Part shown: positions 1 through 10,315 of the stretch, in pieces
Layout: each line of letters starts with the position of its first letter
How positions within the stretch are numbered: the first letter of the stretch is position 1
Translations under genes and position numbers: made by a program
The notes under the pieces: model-generated
Database searches by the model: none
What the model was told of the DNA's origin: nothing
The model's input: the letters and a program-made list of their open reading frames with translations, nothing else
Assembly: GCA_025617745.1 (NCBI GenBank)
Contig: CM046866.1
Span: 20,723,216-20,787,215, forward strand
Origin: Heliocidaris erythrogramma
Taxonomy: Eukaryota > Echinodermata > Echinoidea > Camarodonta > Echinometridae
Reading direction: 5' to 3'
Length of the DNA stretch: 64,000 nucleotides

Positions 1-511
1 TTTTCCTTGTATGAATCTAGGTCTTTTGCCACTCTCATATGCTTGTCTCATGACAGGGAGAAGAGCTTCTTTCTTTTTCCTATCCATGGGTGTGAGATCA
101 TCCGTGACAAAATATCCAGAGTTACGGTGATTTTGCTTTATCTTCTTCACTACCAAATCTCTCTCCGGTCTGCACAAAAACTTGACGAGAATATGTCGGT
201 TCACACCAACTTTTTATATACCCACTCTATGTGCGTTTTCGATTCGTGCATCTATCTTCAGCTCGTTGTTGATAAAATGACGAATAAGAAGGACGGGATT
301 CCCATCTTTCTTTTCTACAAAGCCTCCAAACCGTAGATTGAATCTTCTTGAATAACGTTCCATCCGATTCACCTCCTCTTGGAGAGATGTGATGTCAGAT
401 TTAGCTTTTCTAACATCCTTTTCATTTCTTTCTGCTGTGCTTTACGAAGTGCCAACCTTTGACTCCACTTCCGTCATCTTTCCACTCAAAAACTGCAAGG
501 AATGTTCCACC
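1..511 (-). pseudogene. ORF1 copy, tandem unit 1, cut by window edge
   Basis: This is the same ORF1 segment as in the other two units. It is truncated at the junction (511) and by the window start. At 442-444 the Leu-Glu of the other copies has become Ser-stop (TAA on the - strand) inside the coiled coil. This copy is therefore both truncated and nonsense-mutated. It is also the most diverged of the three, so it likely predates the unit 2/3 duplication. Confidence 0.8.
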
Positions 512-600
512 AAAATAAACAGTTTTCACTTTTCAATAAAATGTATAAATGTACATATAATTCTCAGATATATATCACTCTTGTAGATAGGGGTCTATAT

Positions 601-1146
601 TCATGGGGTGTAGAGTTTTTTGTCGATGAAAAGTTTTCCTTGTATGAATCTAGGTCTTTTACCACTCTCATATGCTTGTCTCATGACAGGGAGAAGAGCT
701 TCTTTCTTTTTCCTATCCATGGGTGTGAGATCATCCGTGACAAAATATCCAGAGTTACGGTAATCTTGCTTTATCTTCTGCACTACCAAATCTCTCTCCG
801 GTCTGCACAAAAACTTGACGAGAATATGTCGGTTCACACCAACTTTTTGTATACCCACTCTATGTGCGTTTTCGATTCGTGCATCTATCTTCAGCTCGTT
901 GTTGATAAAATGACGAATAAGAAGGATGGGATTCTCATCCTTCTTTTCTACAAAGCCTCCAAACCGTAGATTGAATCTTCTTGAATAACGTTCCATCCGA
1001 TTCACCTCCTCTTGGAGAGATGTGATGTCAGATTTAGCTTTTCTAACATCCTTTTCATTTCTTTCTGCTGTGCTTTCCAAAGTGCCAACCTTTGACTCCA
1101 CTTCCGTCATCTTTCCACTCAAAAACTGCAAGGAATGTTCCACCAA
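601..1146 (-). pseudogene. N-terminally truncated ORF1 copy (tandem unit 2)
   Basis: This 181-codon open frame is nearly identical to the C-terminal part of the complete ORF1 at 1234-2094. It begins inside the coiled coil (VEHSLQFLSGK) and keeps the RRM-like and C-terminal domains up to the same stop. The 5' end is cut at the tandem-unit junction, so its Met comes from flanking DNA. It has no promoter or N-terminal region of its own and is probably not functional. Confidence 0.85.
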
Positions 1147-1233
1147 AATAAACAGTTTTCACTTTTCAATAAAATGTATAAATGTACATATAATTCTCAG
1201 ATATATATCACTCTTGTAGATAGGGGTCTATAT

Positions 1234-2094
1234 TCATGGGGTGTAGAGTTTTTTGTCGATGAAAAGTTTTCCTTGTATGAATCTAGGTCTTTTACCACTC
1301 TCATATGCTTGTCTCATGACAGGGAGAAGAGCTTCTTTCTTTTTCCTATCCATGGGTGTGAGATCATCCGTGACAAAATATCCAGAGTTACGGTAATCTT
1401 GCTTTATCTTCTGCACTACCAAATCTCTCTCCGGTCTGCACAAAAACTTGACGAGAATATGTCGGTTCACACCAACTTTTTGTATACCCACTCTATGTGC
1501 GTTTTCGATTCGTGCATCTATCTTCAGCTCGTTGTTGATAAAATGACGAATAAGAAGGATGGGATTCTCATCCTTCTTTTCTACAAAGCCTCCAAACCGT
1601 AGATTGAATCTTCTTGAATAACGTTCCATCCGATTCACCTCCTCTTGGAGAGATGTGATGTCAGATTTAGCTTTTCTAACATCCTTTTCATTTCTTTCTG
1701 CTGTGCTTTCCAAAGTGCCAACCTTTGACTCCACTTCTGTCATCTTTCCACTCAAAAACTGCAAGGAATGTTCCACCTCATTGAGCTTTTTTTCTGCTTT
1801 TGTCTGACCCTCAATCAAAGTATGCAGCTTTAAGTTTATACCTTGTATAGCGGCCATGATATCATTTCGTAATGAGGTGATATTACTGCTAGCACTTGTT
1901 TCTTTGACATTATCACTCGTACTACTAGCACTAGGAACGGGGCCGGGGGTCATCGCGAGAGAGCCTTCGTAGATATCAGTACCATTACACGAATCTTTAC
2001 GTGTGGGCTCTGTAGCCGTGTCTCCCGTACAGCGACCAGCTTTTGCACGTGTTGCGTAGGCCATAATACTGCCTTTATCCGTTCCTTTCTTCAT
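1234..2094 (-). CDS. L1-type non-LTR retrotransposon ORF1 protein, complete
   Basis: This 286-residue reading frame encodes an ORF1p-like RNA-binding protein of a non-LTR retrotransposon. Known relatives form trimers that coat the element's RNA and act as nucleic-acid chaperones. The first ~70 residues are Ser/Thr-rich and look disordered. A heptad-rich coiled coil follows at about residues 75-150. Then comes an RRM-like segment beginning RRFNLRFGGFVEKKDE, and a C-terminal domain with HRVG, ILVKFL, DDLTPMDRKKKEALLP and a final IDKKLYTP. This order matches the L1 ORF1 (Transposase_22) family. ATG 2094 is the first Met; a Met 11 codons further in (MAYATRAKAG) is an alternative start. The EN/RT ORF2 expected downstream would lie left of base 1 and is not visible. 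This is the only copy with an intact N-terminus. Confidence 0.85.
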   Translation of the reverse strand: MKKGTDKGSIMAYATRAKAGRCTGDTATEPTRKDSCNGTDIYEGSLAMTPGPVPSASSTSDNVKETSASSNITSLRNDIMAAIQGINLKLHTLIEGQTKAEKKLNEVEHSLQFLSGKMTEVESKVGTLESTAERNEKDVRKAKSDITSLQEEVNRMERYSRRFNLRFGGFVEKKDENPILLIRHFINNELKIDARIENAHRVGIQKVGVNRHILVKFLCRPERDLVVQKIKQDYRNSGYFVTDDLTPMDRKKKEALLPVMRQAYESGKRPRFIQGKLFIDKKLYTP

Positions 2095-2880
2095 ATCTGC
2101 ACTTATATATTCCAGTAACTACACAAATATTATAAGTTACTCAGTTCAGTCTGAAAGTGTAATGATTATGGACAACTTAATAAAAAAAAAATACTGGAGC
2201 AAACACAAACTCACGTGTATTACATACTGTCCGATGGCGCCCTCCCCAATATTTGGATCTTGGCCCAGATCGCAGTGGCCATTTGCGAAGTTTCCTTGGT
2301 ACATCGAATAAGAAACGACGTTTTAGCAGCTTAAAAATGCTTCCCCCCAAAAAAAAACTCGCTTTGTTCCCTCGCTTGTACAATATCGTAGATAACTTGG
2401 AGGGGATATAGGCGTATGAAATGCTGCAGCCCCTCGAGGATTTTGAGAAGGGCAATATTGGCTCGACTATCAGCTCATTACGGGCAGCGAGGTGCTCCAA
2501 TATCCTCATATTTAGATAGTTTAATACTGGAATACATGTAATTTTTGTACATTTTCAGTGTCGAAATTTTTCCTCTCTCGCTTCGCTTGCTCATACATAG
2601 AAAAGGGAAACTCAAAATTGGGGCAAAAAACATCAGCCCATCCCAAAATTATGCATGTACGTCTATGGGGAAGGGGGGGGGGGGGGAGACAAAAATGCGT
2701 TTTGCCTCCACCTTTTTGTTGGGGGTGATCGCCCCCCCCCCCCACTTCCGGCGAAGGCATCCTACATCTAAGTTAGGTTTTAATGACGTCACAGTTTTTG
2801 GCAGGTTTCCTCGCAAAAACCGTGCCTTTCTAAAAGATTTGACTACAAGAGGAGAGATTATTTATGTCATCAAGATTTAG
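2095..2880. other. non-coding stretch with G/C homopolymer repeat
   Basis: No gene is recognised here. A G run near 2678-2690 and a C run near 2737-2747 sit about 50 bp apart. The part at about 2385-2515 resembles 28630-28770 (shared GGATTTTGA and CAATATCCTCATATT-like blocks), so this is a dispersed repeat of unknown type. The short frames crossing the homopolymers are not credible genes. Confidence 0.5.
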
Positions 2881-5275
2881 AATGTTTGTGGGTTGAACTT
2901 CATTATCCACATAAACCGCCTATTCTGATTGGAGCTTTTTATAGGCCACCTAATGCGACAACCGAATTCTTCGATAAACTTGATTCTAATCTTGAGTTGG
3001 CCAGCTCTGTTAACAAAAGTTGCATCTTACTAGGTGACTTTAACTGCAATTATATGCCTAATCTAGCTGACTATAATACTAATAAACTACTACTCAAAGC
3101 TATATGGTTTTAGTCAACTGATCAACAGCCCAACTCGAGTTACTAACAGCTCGAGTACAATAATTGATCTTTGTTTCCGATTATGAACTCTACCGTGAAG
3201 CAGGGGTTTGTCACACTGGTATTAGCGGTTATTTTTTCGTCTATGCAGTAAAATCCTTCAATTTTAGTAAAAGAAAAAATCCCACCTCAGTTGAATTTCG
3301 TTCATTCAAGAATTTTGATTGCCTTGGCATGTTTTCAAAAATATTAGAAACGTTGATCTTGCCTGGAAAACCTGGGAACATCTATTTTTCAAGGTCGTGA
3401 ACAAGCATAGGCTATTCCGTTATGCCAGAAGCGAATTCGTAAAAATGCTTGCCCATGGATAACGGACGATATTGTTCATTTAATGAAACAACGTAACCAT
3501 GTTCACAGTGCTGCTATTCTTACAAAAGACGATGAGTTATGGAATAATTGCAAATCCCTTAAGAATAAAGTTACACATCTTATTAGAAAAAGGAAGAAAG
3601 AATACCATTGTAACTTTATTGAAGAAAATCATGGAAATTCTCGAAATATATGGAAGTGTCTGAAACGTGTAATTTCAAAATCCAGCGAGATGTCGGCGCA
3701 TAGTTTGGAAATTGATGGTGCTCGTATATCAGATCCACCTAAAATAGCTAATGCTTTCTATAGCTTTTTTACTTCCTGTGCTGCCAATATAACAAAAAAC
3801 CTGAAAAGTTCTAGAACTGAATCTCATATCGGTGACGATACTCCGATTAATCATATCTCACAATTTGATTTGGACTGTGTGTCTGAGGATTTCGTCAGTA
3901 AGGAAATTGATCGCATGTGTAAAGATAAAGCAACTGGCGATGGCCACATTTTCTTGTCGTCCTCTAAAAATGACGAAACTGGTGATAGCGAGATCGTTAA
4001 CCGATGTCATCAATGCATCTTTGACCATGGGATGTATACCCAAGGGTTGAAAAGAAGCTCGAGTAATTCCAATTTTTAAAGCTGGTGATATGTCCGATCC
4101 AATCAATTATCGCCCAATTTCTATTTTGTCTGTTGTTAGCAAAATCATAGAGAGGGCTGTACGTCGTCAACTTTCTGATTTCATTGACGATAATAATATA
4201 TTGAACTCCAGTCAGTCTGGTTTTCGAGCAAAGCATTCTACCGCAACAGCACTCATGAAATTTGTCATGGAACATTGAAAACAGACAGATCTCTGGAGTC
4301 GCTTTCATAGACCTTCGTAAAGCATTTGACACAGTTAATCACAATCTTTTATTCGAAAAGTTATCGGATGTTCGCATGAATGTGTAAACTGGTTCAGATC
4401 TTATTTAACAGGTCGTGAACAGTCTGTTCATTTTAAAGGTGCAAAATCTGATCCATTGACTGTATTGATGGGCGTACCACAGGGGTCTATTTTGGGTCCG
4501 TTATTATTTTCCATCTATGTAAATACTTTACCAAATTATAAATCTGATGGTTATATTGATATGTATGCGGACGATACCACTTTAACTGTGAGTGGAAGTA
4601 GCGTAGCTGAGGTTGAAGAAAAACTTTCTTTCGCATTGGAAGAATTAATGGTATGGATTAATCAAAACGCCTTGTAGTAAACACGGAGAAGACATGCGTG
4701 ATGGTCATAGCTTCTCGTGCTAATTTAAACAAAATAACATCCTTCAATGTTTCTATAAATGAAAAGGTATTGAAAAGAGTTAATGTCGCCAAATGTCTTG
4801 GTATATTAATTGATGAAGAATTGAATTGGTCCAAATACGTTGACAAAGTAACAAAGGTAACGCAGAGAAATGTCAGTGTAATAAAACGAGCGAAGGATTA
4901 TTTACCATTAACATCTTTAAAGATGCTGTATAATGCACTCGTGTTTCCTCACTTTGATTGTTCCTCTGTGTGGTCAAATCGATATCAGGAACGTATAAGC
5001 TTCAGAAAGTTAAAAAACGAGCTGCTAGAATAATTTCAAACAAATGTTATGAGACTCCATCAAGTGAATTAATTAGCAATCTGAAATGGAAGCCAATTGA
5101 GAAACGATTTGAATTTCAGCGTGTCACTATGATGTTCAAGTGTACACACAATTTGGCACCATCCTATTTACAAGGAAGTTTAGTTAAAGTAAGTGACATT
5201 CATCGGTATCATACGAGGCAGGCAGATGAAGGTTTACTTTCTGTGCCAAAGTATAAAACAGAATGATTTAAACAT
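2881..5275 (+). pseudogene. CR1/L2-like non-LTR retrotransposon ORF2, degraded
   Basis: Broken reading frames together spell an endonuclease-reverse transcriptase polyprotein. The endonuclease part (2886-3400) has YRPP and the GDFNCN catalytic motif. The later SDH motif reads GISGYFFVYAV, so the catalytic Asp and His are replaced. A Lys-rich linker follows at 3483-4000. The reverse transcriptase (about 4040-5030) has NYRPISILSVVSKIIERA, SGFRAKHST, FIDLRKAFDTVNH, GVPQGSILGPLLF and an intact YADDT. The C-terminal thumb/tail part (4958-5266) contains KKRAARIISN and HRYHTRQA. Frameshifts and stops split it into at least seven pieces, for example near 3113, 4278 and 4677. The domain order EN-RT without RNase H fits the CR1/L2/Jockey group. 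The 5' end of the EN domain is missing. It is not active. Confidence 0.9.
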
Positions 5276-6240
5276 AGCCCCCTCGTATCTTCAATTATAG
5301 CGTGGAATCAGTTGGACAGATGACTAAAAGTGGCAAGCTCTGTGAACACATTTAAATATATGTTCAAAAGATCTTGCAATATCTGTTCGCAATAAGAAAT
5401 TTTATTCAGTTTCTTAGCTGAAGTTTTACTCTCATTCCTTATCGCATTTCTACGCATTCTCTAGTGAAAGGATTGGTTTGATTCGTTTACATAACAACAT
5501 GGTAAATGAGTGATATTCATTCTTATTGCTACAGAATTTCACTTGATGCTATTTTATATTTGTTTTCATCAGAAATATGTCATTTTTTGTTGCCCTGATT
5601 TGCAAAATATGTTTGATGGTTTGTTTCTTTGCCCAAAAATGTACGATGACATAATGCTTTTCAAAATGTATGAATGATTTCATATCATTTATAATCAATA
5701 ATAATTTGCATTTTATTGTTTCATAAGAGACAGCGTATATGCGATTGCTATACTATATTACAAACAATCATTGTGTAATCTTTGAATAAGTATACTACCG
5801 TATAATATGTTTTGTAAATATGTATATAACAATTTTGTTTCTATACTGAGCTAAAGTATTCTTTATACTTCTTGTATGTACTTTCAAAACTATAAATTGC
5901 CATTTCAAAATAACTCATATAAATGGTTATTTTTCAACAGATTTTAGAAAATATCACCGTCTATACATTATGAATTAAGATGATAGGAATGTGCAACAAT
6001 TTCAACATTTTCGTAAAACCAATATTGATTACGAGGATACCATATTCTTTGTATATACATGTATATATATATTTATGTATGTTCTTATTTATTTTTTGTT
6101 ATGAGTTTATTTTCATAATTTTGTTGGCTATTATTGTTACTTACTATTGCTATCAGGGCCTCATGGAAGACCACCAATATTGGTGATGATGTGTCACTCT
6201 GTATAAATATCAGAAATAAATTAATAATTGAAGAAATAAA
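5276..6240 (+). mobile_element. 3' untranslated tail of the 2.9-kb LINE
   Basis: This AT-rich stretch directly follows the LINE coding remnant and has no reading frame of interest. It ends with a GGCCTCATGGAAGACCACC segment, a small CACCAATATTGGTG stem, and an A-rich end with several AATAAA-like words (about 6210-6240). That is the usual finish of a CR1-like element. The exact 3' boundary is uncertain. Confidence 0.6.
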
Positions 6241-6286
6241 GAAAACTAGAAGAGAAATATGAACAGAATCATACAAAATGATAAAG

Positions 6287-6472
6287 AACACGATAAGAAC
6301 TACTTTCGAAAAATAAACTCAAGGGCAATTTCAAAGGCCTATTGTACTGCCATAGAAATCAGGTTCGGATTATGTAATAAACCATTGTAATGTCCGCACA
6401 TTTCTAAAGGTGATAGACAGGGCTATTGAAATTGTCTTGAGTTTATTTTTCGAAAGTAATTTTTATCGTGTT
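6287..6472. mobile_element. 186-bp MITE with ~50-bp terminal inverted repeats
   Basis: The left end starts AACACGATAAGAACTACTTT and its near-perfect reverse complement ends at 6472 (TTTTTATCGTGTT). The arms share CGAAAAATAAACTCAAG and CAATTTCAA blocks. AAAG flanks both sides (6283-6286 and 6473-6476) and may be the target duplication. The element is non-coding. Its superfamily is not assignable from the ends. Confidence 0.8.
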
Positions 6473-6919
6473 AAAGGAAGAAAATCTGGAAAAGCCACAA
6501 TTGCATTCTAAGGCTTTCTTAATGGGTGACTAAAATAAAAAACTAATTGCCCATTTTTCGTAGGAAGGAGTCGTCAGGAGCCAAAAAATATCTATCACAC
6601 ACTTTTTTATGCATTCAGTCGTATTTCATAATCATTTGAAAAGTACATTTTTTACACAGTCATAAGCCCCGCCCCTAAAAATTCATCGAAGCGACATCGT
6701 GATCACGTGATATGTGACGTACGAGAAGTAAAGGAAAATATTCCACCGGCACCCATCTGTATACCGTGCACGCCTGCAGGCCTGGCAGGCCCAGGCCGGT
6801 ACTGTGCCGATCGCGAGCATGATATTCACCGCGAGCATGGTATTCGACCATTTGCATTGCATATTTTCGTGTTTAATTCCTCACAATAAGGTTGATTTGG
6901 GGACTCAGCTTCATCAATA

Positions 6920-7363
6920 ATGCCGAATCGGTGTAGGCCTTTAGTTGCGGGCTGTAGCAAGACCCCTATATGATGTAAGCCTATCTTTTTCCTAAAGATC
7001 TACGGAAAAACAACGGAAATTGTGGGTCGCAAAGGCTCACGCGGGCAGAGTGGCAAGGGCCGGCCAAGTGAGTGTATAATGTGCAGTGATCACTTTGCCG
7101 CAGATGATTTTGAGGATCCTGGCCTGTATTCCGAATTCGGCATGAAGAAAAGGAGAAGCAAGGTAAACGATTCAGCTATTCCAACGATCAGACTTGGAGT
7201 CGAGTCTTCCAATCTTTTTTCAACGACATCGTCTCCAGCAGCTGGAGCAGCTTCACCCGTAACTCCAGGGAGCTCTAACGCGTTGGAGCTCCCTGGAGTT
7301 ACTTCACCCACGGCCCCTTCACCAGGCCCCGGCGCGTCTTCTGCGAGGGGTTCAAACATATAA
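6920..7363 (+). pseudogene. THAP zinc-finger domain remnant
   Basis: A THAP (C2CH DNA-binding) domain can be read only across several frames. It opens with MPNRCRPLVAGCSKTP and a stop. A FPKDLRK ... LTRAEWQGPAK stretch in another frame follows. Then SECIMCSDHFAADDFEDPGL in the first frame supplies the last Cys and the His. The following Ser/Pro/Ala-rich tail contains a 44-bp palindrome. THAP domains occur in P-element- and Kolobok-type transposases and in cellular factors derived from them. No transposase catalytic core follows. I read it as a dead transposon or host-gene remnant. Confidence 0.65.
7259..7302. repeat. 44-bp near-perfect palindrome
   Basis: GTAACTCCAGGGAGCTC is followed by its reverse complement around a TAACGCGTTG centre, with a single mismatched pair in the core. 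It sits in the Ser/Pro-rich tail of the THAP remnant. It could form a strong hairpin and may be a small foldback insertion. Confidence 0.9.
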
Positions 7364-8121
7364 TATGGTCGAATTCCCCTTGAGCTTCTATGCCTTCGGG
7401 ATTTGATAAATCATCTGATAAATCAGAGTTCTTATCTGGCTTTAAAAAATCCTCCAACTCGCGGTCACTTTTCATCTTTTTATAAGTTACTCGAATTCAG
7501 CCAAAATGTAAGTCAGGACTACCGTATGTAAAGCGAAAAAAAAGCCGAAAGTGAAATAAACAAAACAAAACCGTTCACCAGTCGCTAAGTACGAGGGGAA
7601 CATAGTTGCCGTACTAAAGATGTGTAGTACATTGTACAGACGCATAAAACGGCAAAACTTTCGTTCGGCAAGCTCAGATGGATGGACATTGTTTTAAAAA
7701 AAGTTAAAAAACAAAACAAGAAAATATATTGATAATGATTATTCATTCCTAAGACTATATTGATTAATTTCCTTCTTTCATAAATTATCCGTTGAACAGA
7801 GGGGTCGATCAAATACCGCATTGTGTGTACAATGTTATATATATGCTGCAGCATGCAGATCTTGTGCCTCTTACTCTTCATAGGTCACTTGGGGGTGTGA
7901 CATCAATCAGCCAATCAGCTCACGAGTTTTAAGGAAAGGTCCAAAACCTCTACTTTTCCCCCTTTTTCGCCAAAACGACATATAATTTGGACAATCAATT
8001 GCCAGATTGGTGATTGGAAGGCAAAATACACGGAAAAAGCACCGTTTTTCTCTCTGATTTAGTAAACCTTTCAATACAGTACCGTTGGGTTGTCCTTCCT
8101 TTTCCCTTTCTTACTTGATTA
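7364..8121. other. unannotated AT-rich spacer
   Basis: I see no credible gene, RNA or repeat boundary here. Short frames on the - strand (7585-7881 and 7995-8192) have no recognisable domain. Confidence 0.4.
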
Positions 8122-8697
8122 AAATGGCGACCCTCTTCTTCGATTATGAATAGCGACACTCTTCTCCGATTATGAATAGCGACCGTCTTCATCGATTATG
8201 AATAGCGACCCTCTTTTTCGCTTAGGAATAGCGATCCTCTTCTTCGATTATGAATAGCGACGCTCTTTTAAGATAAGATAACGTACGATTTATTCGATTA
8301 AGAATAGCGACCCTCTTCTCCGATATCATTATGAATAGCGACCCTCTTCTTCGATTATGAATAGCGACCCCCTTCTCCGATTATGAATAGCGACCCTATT
8401 CTTCAATTATGAATAGCGAAACTCTTCTTTGATTATGAATAGCGACCCTCTTCTCCGATTATGAATAGCGACCCTTTTCTTCAATTATGAATAGCGACCC
8501 TATGCTTCGATTATGAATAGGCACCCTCTTCGTCGATTATGAATAGGGACCCTCTTCTCTGATTATGAATAGCGACCCTCTTTTTGTATTATGAATAGGG
8601 ACCCTTATGATTAAGACCCTGATTTGGTATTATGAATAGCGACCCTCTTTCCGTATTGTGAATAGCTATCCTTATGTCTTATTTTGAATGGCGGTCC
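8122..8697. repeat. 26-bp minisatellite, about 21 copies
   Basis: The unit is close to GATTATGAATAGCGACCCTC plus TTCTTC, repeated head to tail with point changes and a few length variants (for example near 8265 and 8600). The copies degrade toward the right edge. The repeats abut each other without unique spacers, so this is not a CRISPR array. Confidence 0.95.
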
Positions 8698-8699
8698 TT

Positions 8700-8880
8700 A
8701 ATAAATAGAACACACTGTGGAATTACATGGTCATTTGATGATATAGATTATTTAAACAAAACACAATGTGGAAGTACATGGTCTTTGGATGATAGTTCAC
8801 AAAATGGAAGTACATGGTCATTTGATGATATAGATTATATAAACAAAACACACTGGTCATTGGATTATACCACTTCTGAA
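8700..8880. repeat. degenerate ~60-bp tandem repeat
   Basis: ACATGGTC(A/T)TTTGATGATATAG and AAACAAAACACA blocks recur three times. The open frame at 8674-8895 (repeated GSTWSFDDIDY) is only a translation of this repeat and not a gene. Confidence 0.75.
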
Positions 8881-9121
8881 AACACCCCCTGTTAACAATA
8901 CTATTAAAATATTTAATAGTAAAATAGTAAATATTAAAAACTTTCAAATGGAGATCCTCGGGAGGGGGGGGGGGCTGCAGCCTATTGATGAAGGGGGAAG
9001 CCTTTTGCCTGAATATTAACCCATAGACTACGGGAACCGTAGAGAGTTAAAGAATTCAGTAGTCAACGGGTTAACTTTCCAGTGTTTTTGCGAGTGAGCG
9101 AAGCGAGCGAGCTAAAAGAGT

Positions 9122-9262
9122 TGGCCAGTTTTCCTTCCCTTTTCCTTTCCTTTTTTTTCTTTCTGTTTTTGTTTTCTTTTAATTTCCCTTTTCTTTTTTC
9201 TTTCCTTTTTTCTTCTCCTTTCTCTTTTCTCCTTTTCCCTTTCCTCTTCCCTTGCCTCCCTT
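9122..9262. repeat. polypyrimidine tract and G run
   Basis: Almost pure C/T on the + strand for about 140 bp, followed by a G run at about 9314-9330. The Lys/Arg/Glu-rich frames on the - strand are artefacts of this composition. The region 8890-9121 and 9263-9390 holds another G run (about 8965) and nothing else identifiable. Confidence 0.85.
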
Positions 9263-9399
9263 CCATTTTGTTGCTGACAGAGGTGGCGCATTTGCCGACA
9301 GCAATTTTGAGTGGGGGGGGGGGGGGTGGGGGTGTGACGCCCCTGCACGTGCACAGGGTCAGTATATATTAGGTTTCACGGATATGAGAAAATACTTTA

Positions 9400-10017
9400 G
9401 TCTTATGAAAATTTAAAAAGCAATAAACGTCCTTATCAAAACAAACACGTTCCTTACATAACAATTACGTAGGCCTGTTTTCAAAAATACCTAGTCTCTC
9501 TGAATGTGGATTAATCAATTGGTTGTGTATTCATCTTTTTTAAAGTGCTTGAAATGTGTTAACTTAAGAATTTTAACTGCGAGTTCGAAATCAAACATTT
9601 ATAGATGTTACAAAAAAAGGTTCAAATTTTACATTACACTCTTGCATTATGGACATTATGGACTTGAAGAAAACGAAAAGGAAATACTGGTTTGACGAAT
9701 TGGGATAGGTTTCCATGTGGTGTGTTCATGTTTCTTTTTCTTCATTTAAGAATCAGATTATATTGTATTTTAGCTTTTCAAGATTATTTATATCTTGATT
9801 AAAATCGATTTTTAAATTTTAAACGATTGTTTTTTTTTTGTTTTTTAGTTTTATTTTTGTTCCCTGTCAATTTAGTGATATGTATTGTATTCTTTTATGT
9901 AATCTTTTTAATTATGCAACTTTGTAAACTTTGTATGTATCAGTCTTTGGACTGTTTTTACAATGTTATTTTTTTTTAATCAATAAAACGAAATGATTTG
10001 ATTTGATTTGATTTGAA
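9400..10017 (+). mobile_element. 3' fragment of a non-LTR element with GATTT tail
   Basis: This AT-rich 3' untranslated-like segment ends with AATAAA (about 9981) and then a GATTTGATTTGATTTG run (about 9995-10014). Short pentamer tails of this kind mark the 3' ends of CR1/L2-like elements. No RT motif is readable, so it is a short 5'-truncated copy. It lies just before the first visible transporter exon. Confidence 0.65.
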
Positions 10018-10147
10018 AATGTTCTTGAGATTTCTTTCTGGATCGTTTTTTTTTTCATCTTACAGATTGTTACCACCTGGTCTTTAGAACCTGTTCAACA
10101 AAAACGAAAATTGACCAATAAGCTTTAATACCATTTGTTTTTCACAG

Positions 10148-10192
10148 GAACTCTTTAACGTATTCCATGGAAGAAATGAAAGAACCTGCAAA
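10148..10192 (+). CDS. SLC7 amino-acid transporter, exon a (end of TM6)
   Basis: This 45-bp exon lies between a TTTTTCACAG acceptor and a GTAAGT donor. Its first base completes a split codon (probably Trp). It then reads NSLTYSMEEMKEPAK, with the last Lys codon shared with the next exon. In SLC7 light chains this position is the conserved (G)WN-LNYVTEE-KNP segment joining the end of TM6 to TM7. The match to that motif, and the in-phase junction with the TLPLAI exon 4 kb downstream, support the call despite the small size. The N-terminal ~230 residues expected for the family (about 480-510 in total) are not in the window. Confidence 0.85.
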
Positions 10193-10315
10193 GTAAGTTG
10201 AGGATTCAAGACAAGTATTAGTTAAGTTTATGACCTAAGCCATGATTTATTTAAGGCAACAAGGGATACGGTATTCACCATGTATTATGTATGTCTATTT
10301 TTTTTTTCTGTTTTT

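Larger units (their letters stand above)
1..1777. repeat. 633-bp tandem array of LINE ORF1 fragments
   Basis: The sequence starting TTTTCCTTGTATG recurs at 1, 634 and 1267, an exact 633-bp period. Each unit holds the 3' two thirds of an ORF1 gene (- strand) plus about 90 bp beyond its stop. The junction lies after GAATGTTCCACC at 511, 1144 and 1777. Past 1777 the third unit continues into a full-length ORF1 instead of another junction. Units 2 and 3 are almost identical, while unit 1 carries several extra substitutions. The array may continue to the left of the window. Confidence 0.95.

Noticed and set aside
5980..6291. Hydrophobic frames on both strands
   Set aside because: They fall in the AT-rich 3' untranslated tail of a LINE.
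8122..8697. Regular 26-bp repeats resembling a CRISPR array
   Set aside because: Units are contiguous without unique spacers, the repeat is degenerate, there are no cas genes, and the DNA is eukaryotic.
9063..9372. Lys/Arg-rich and Phe/Leu-rich frames on both strands
   Set aside because: They reflect a polypyrimidine/polypurine tract.
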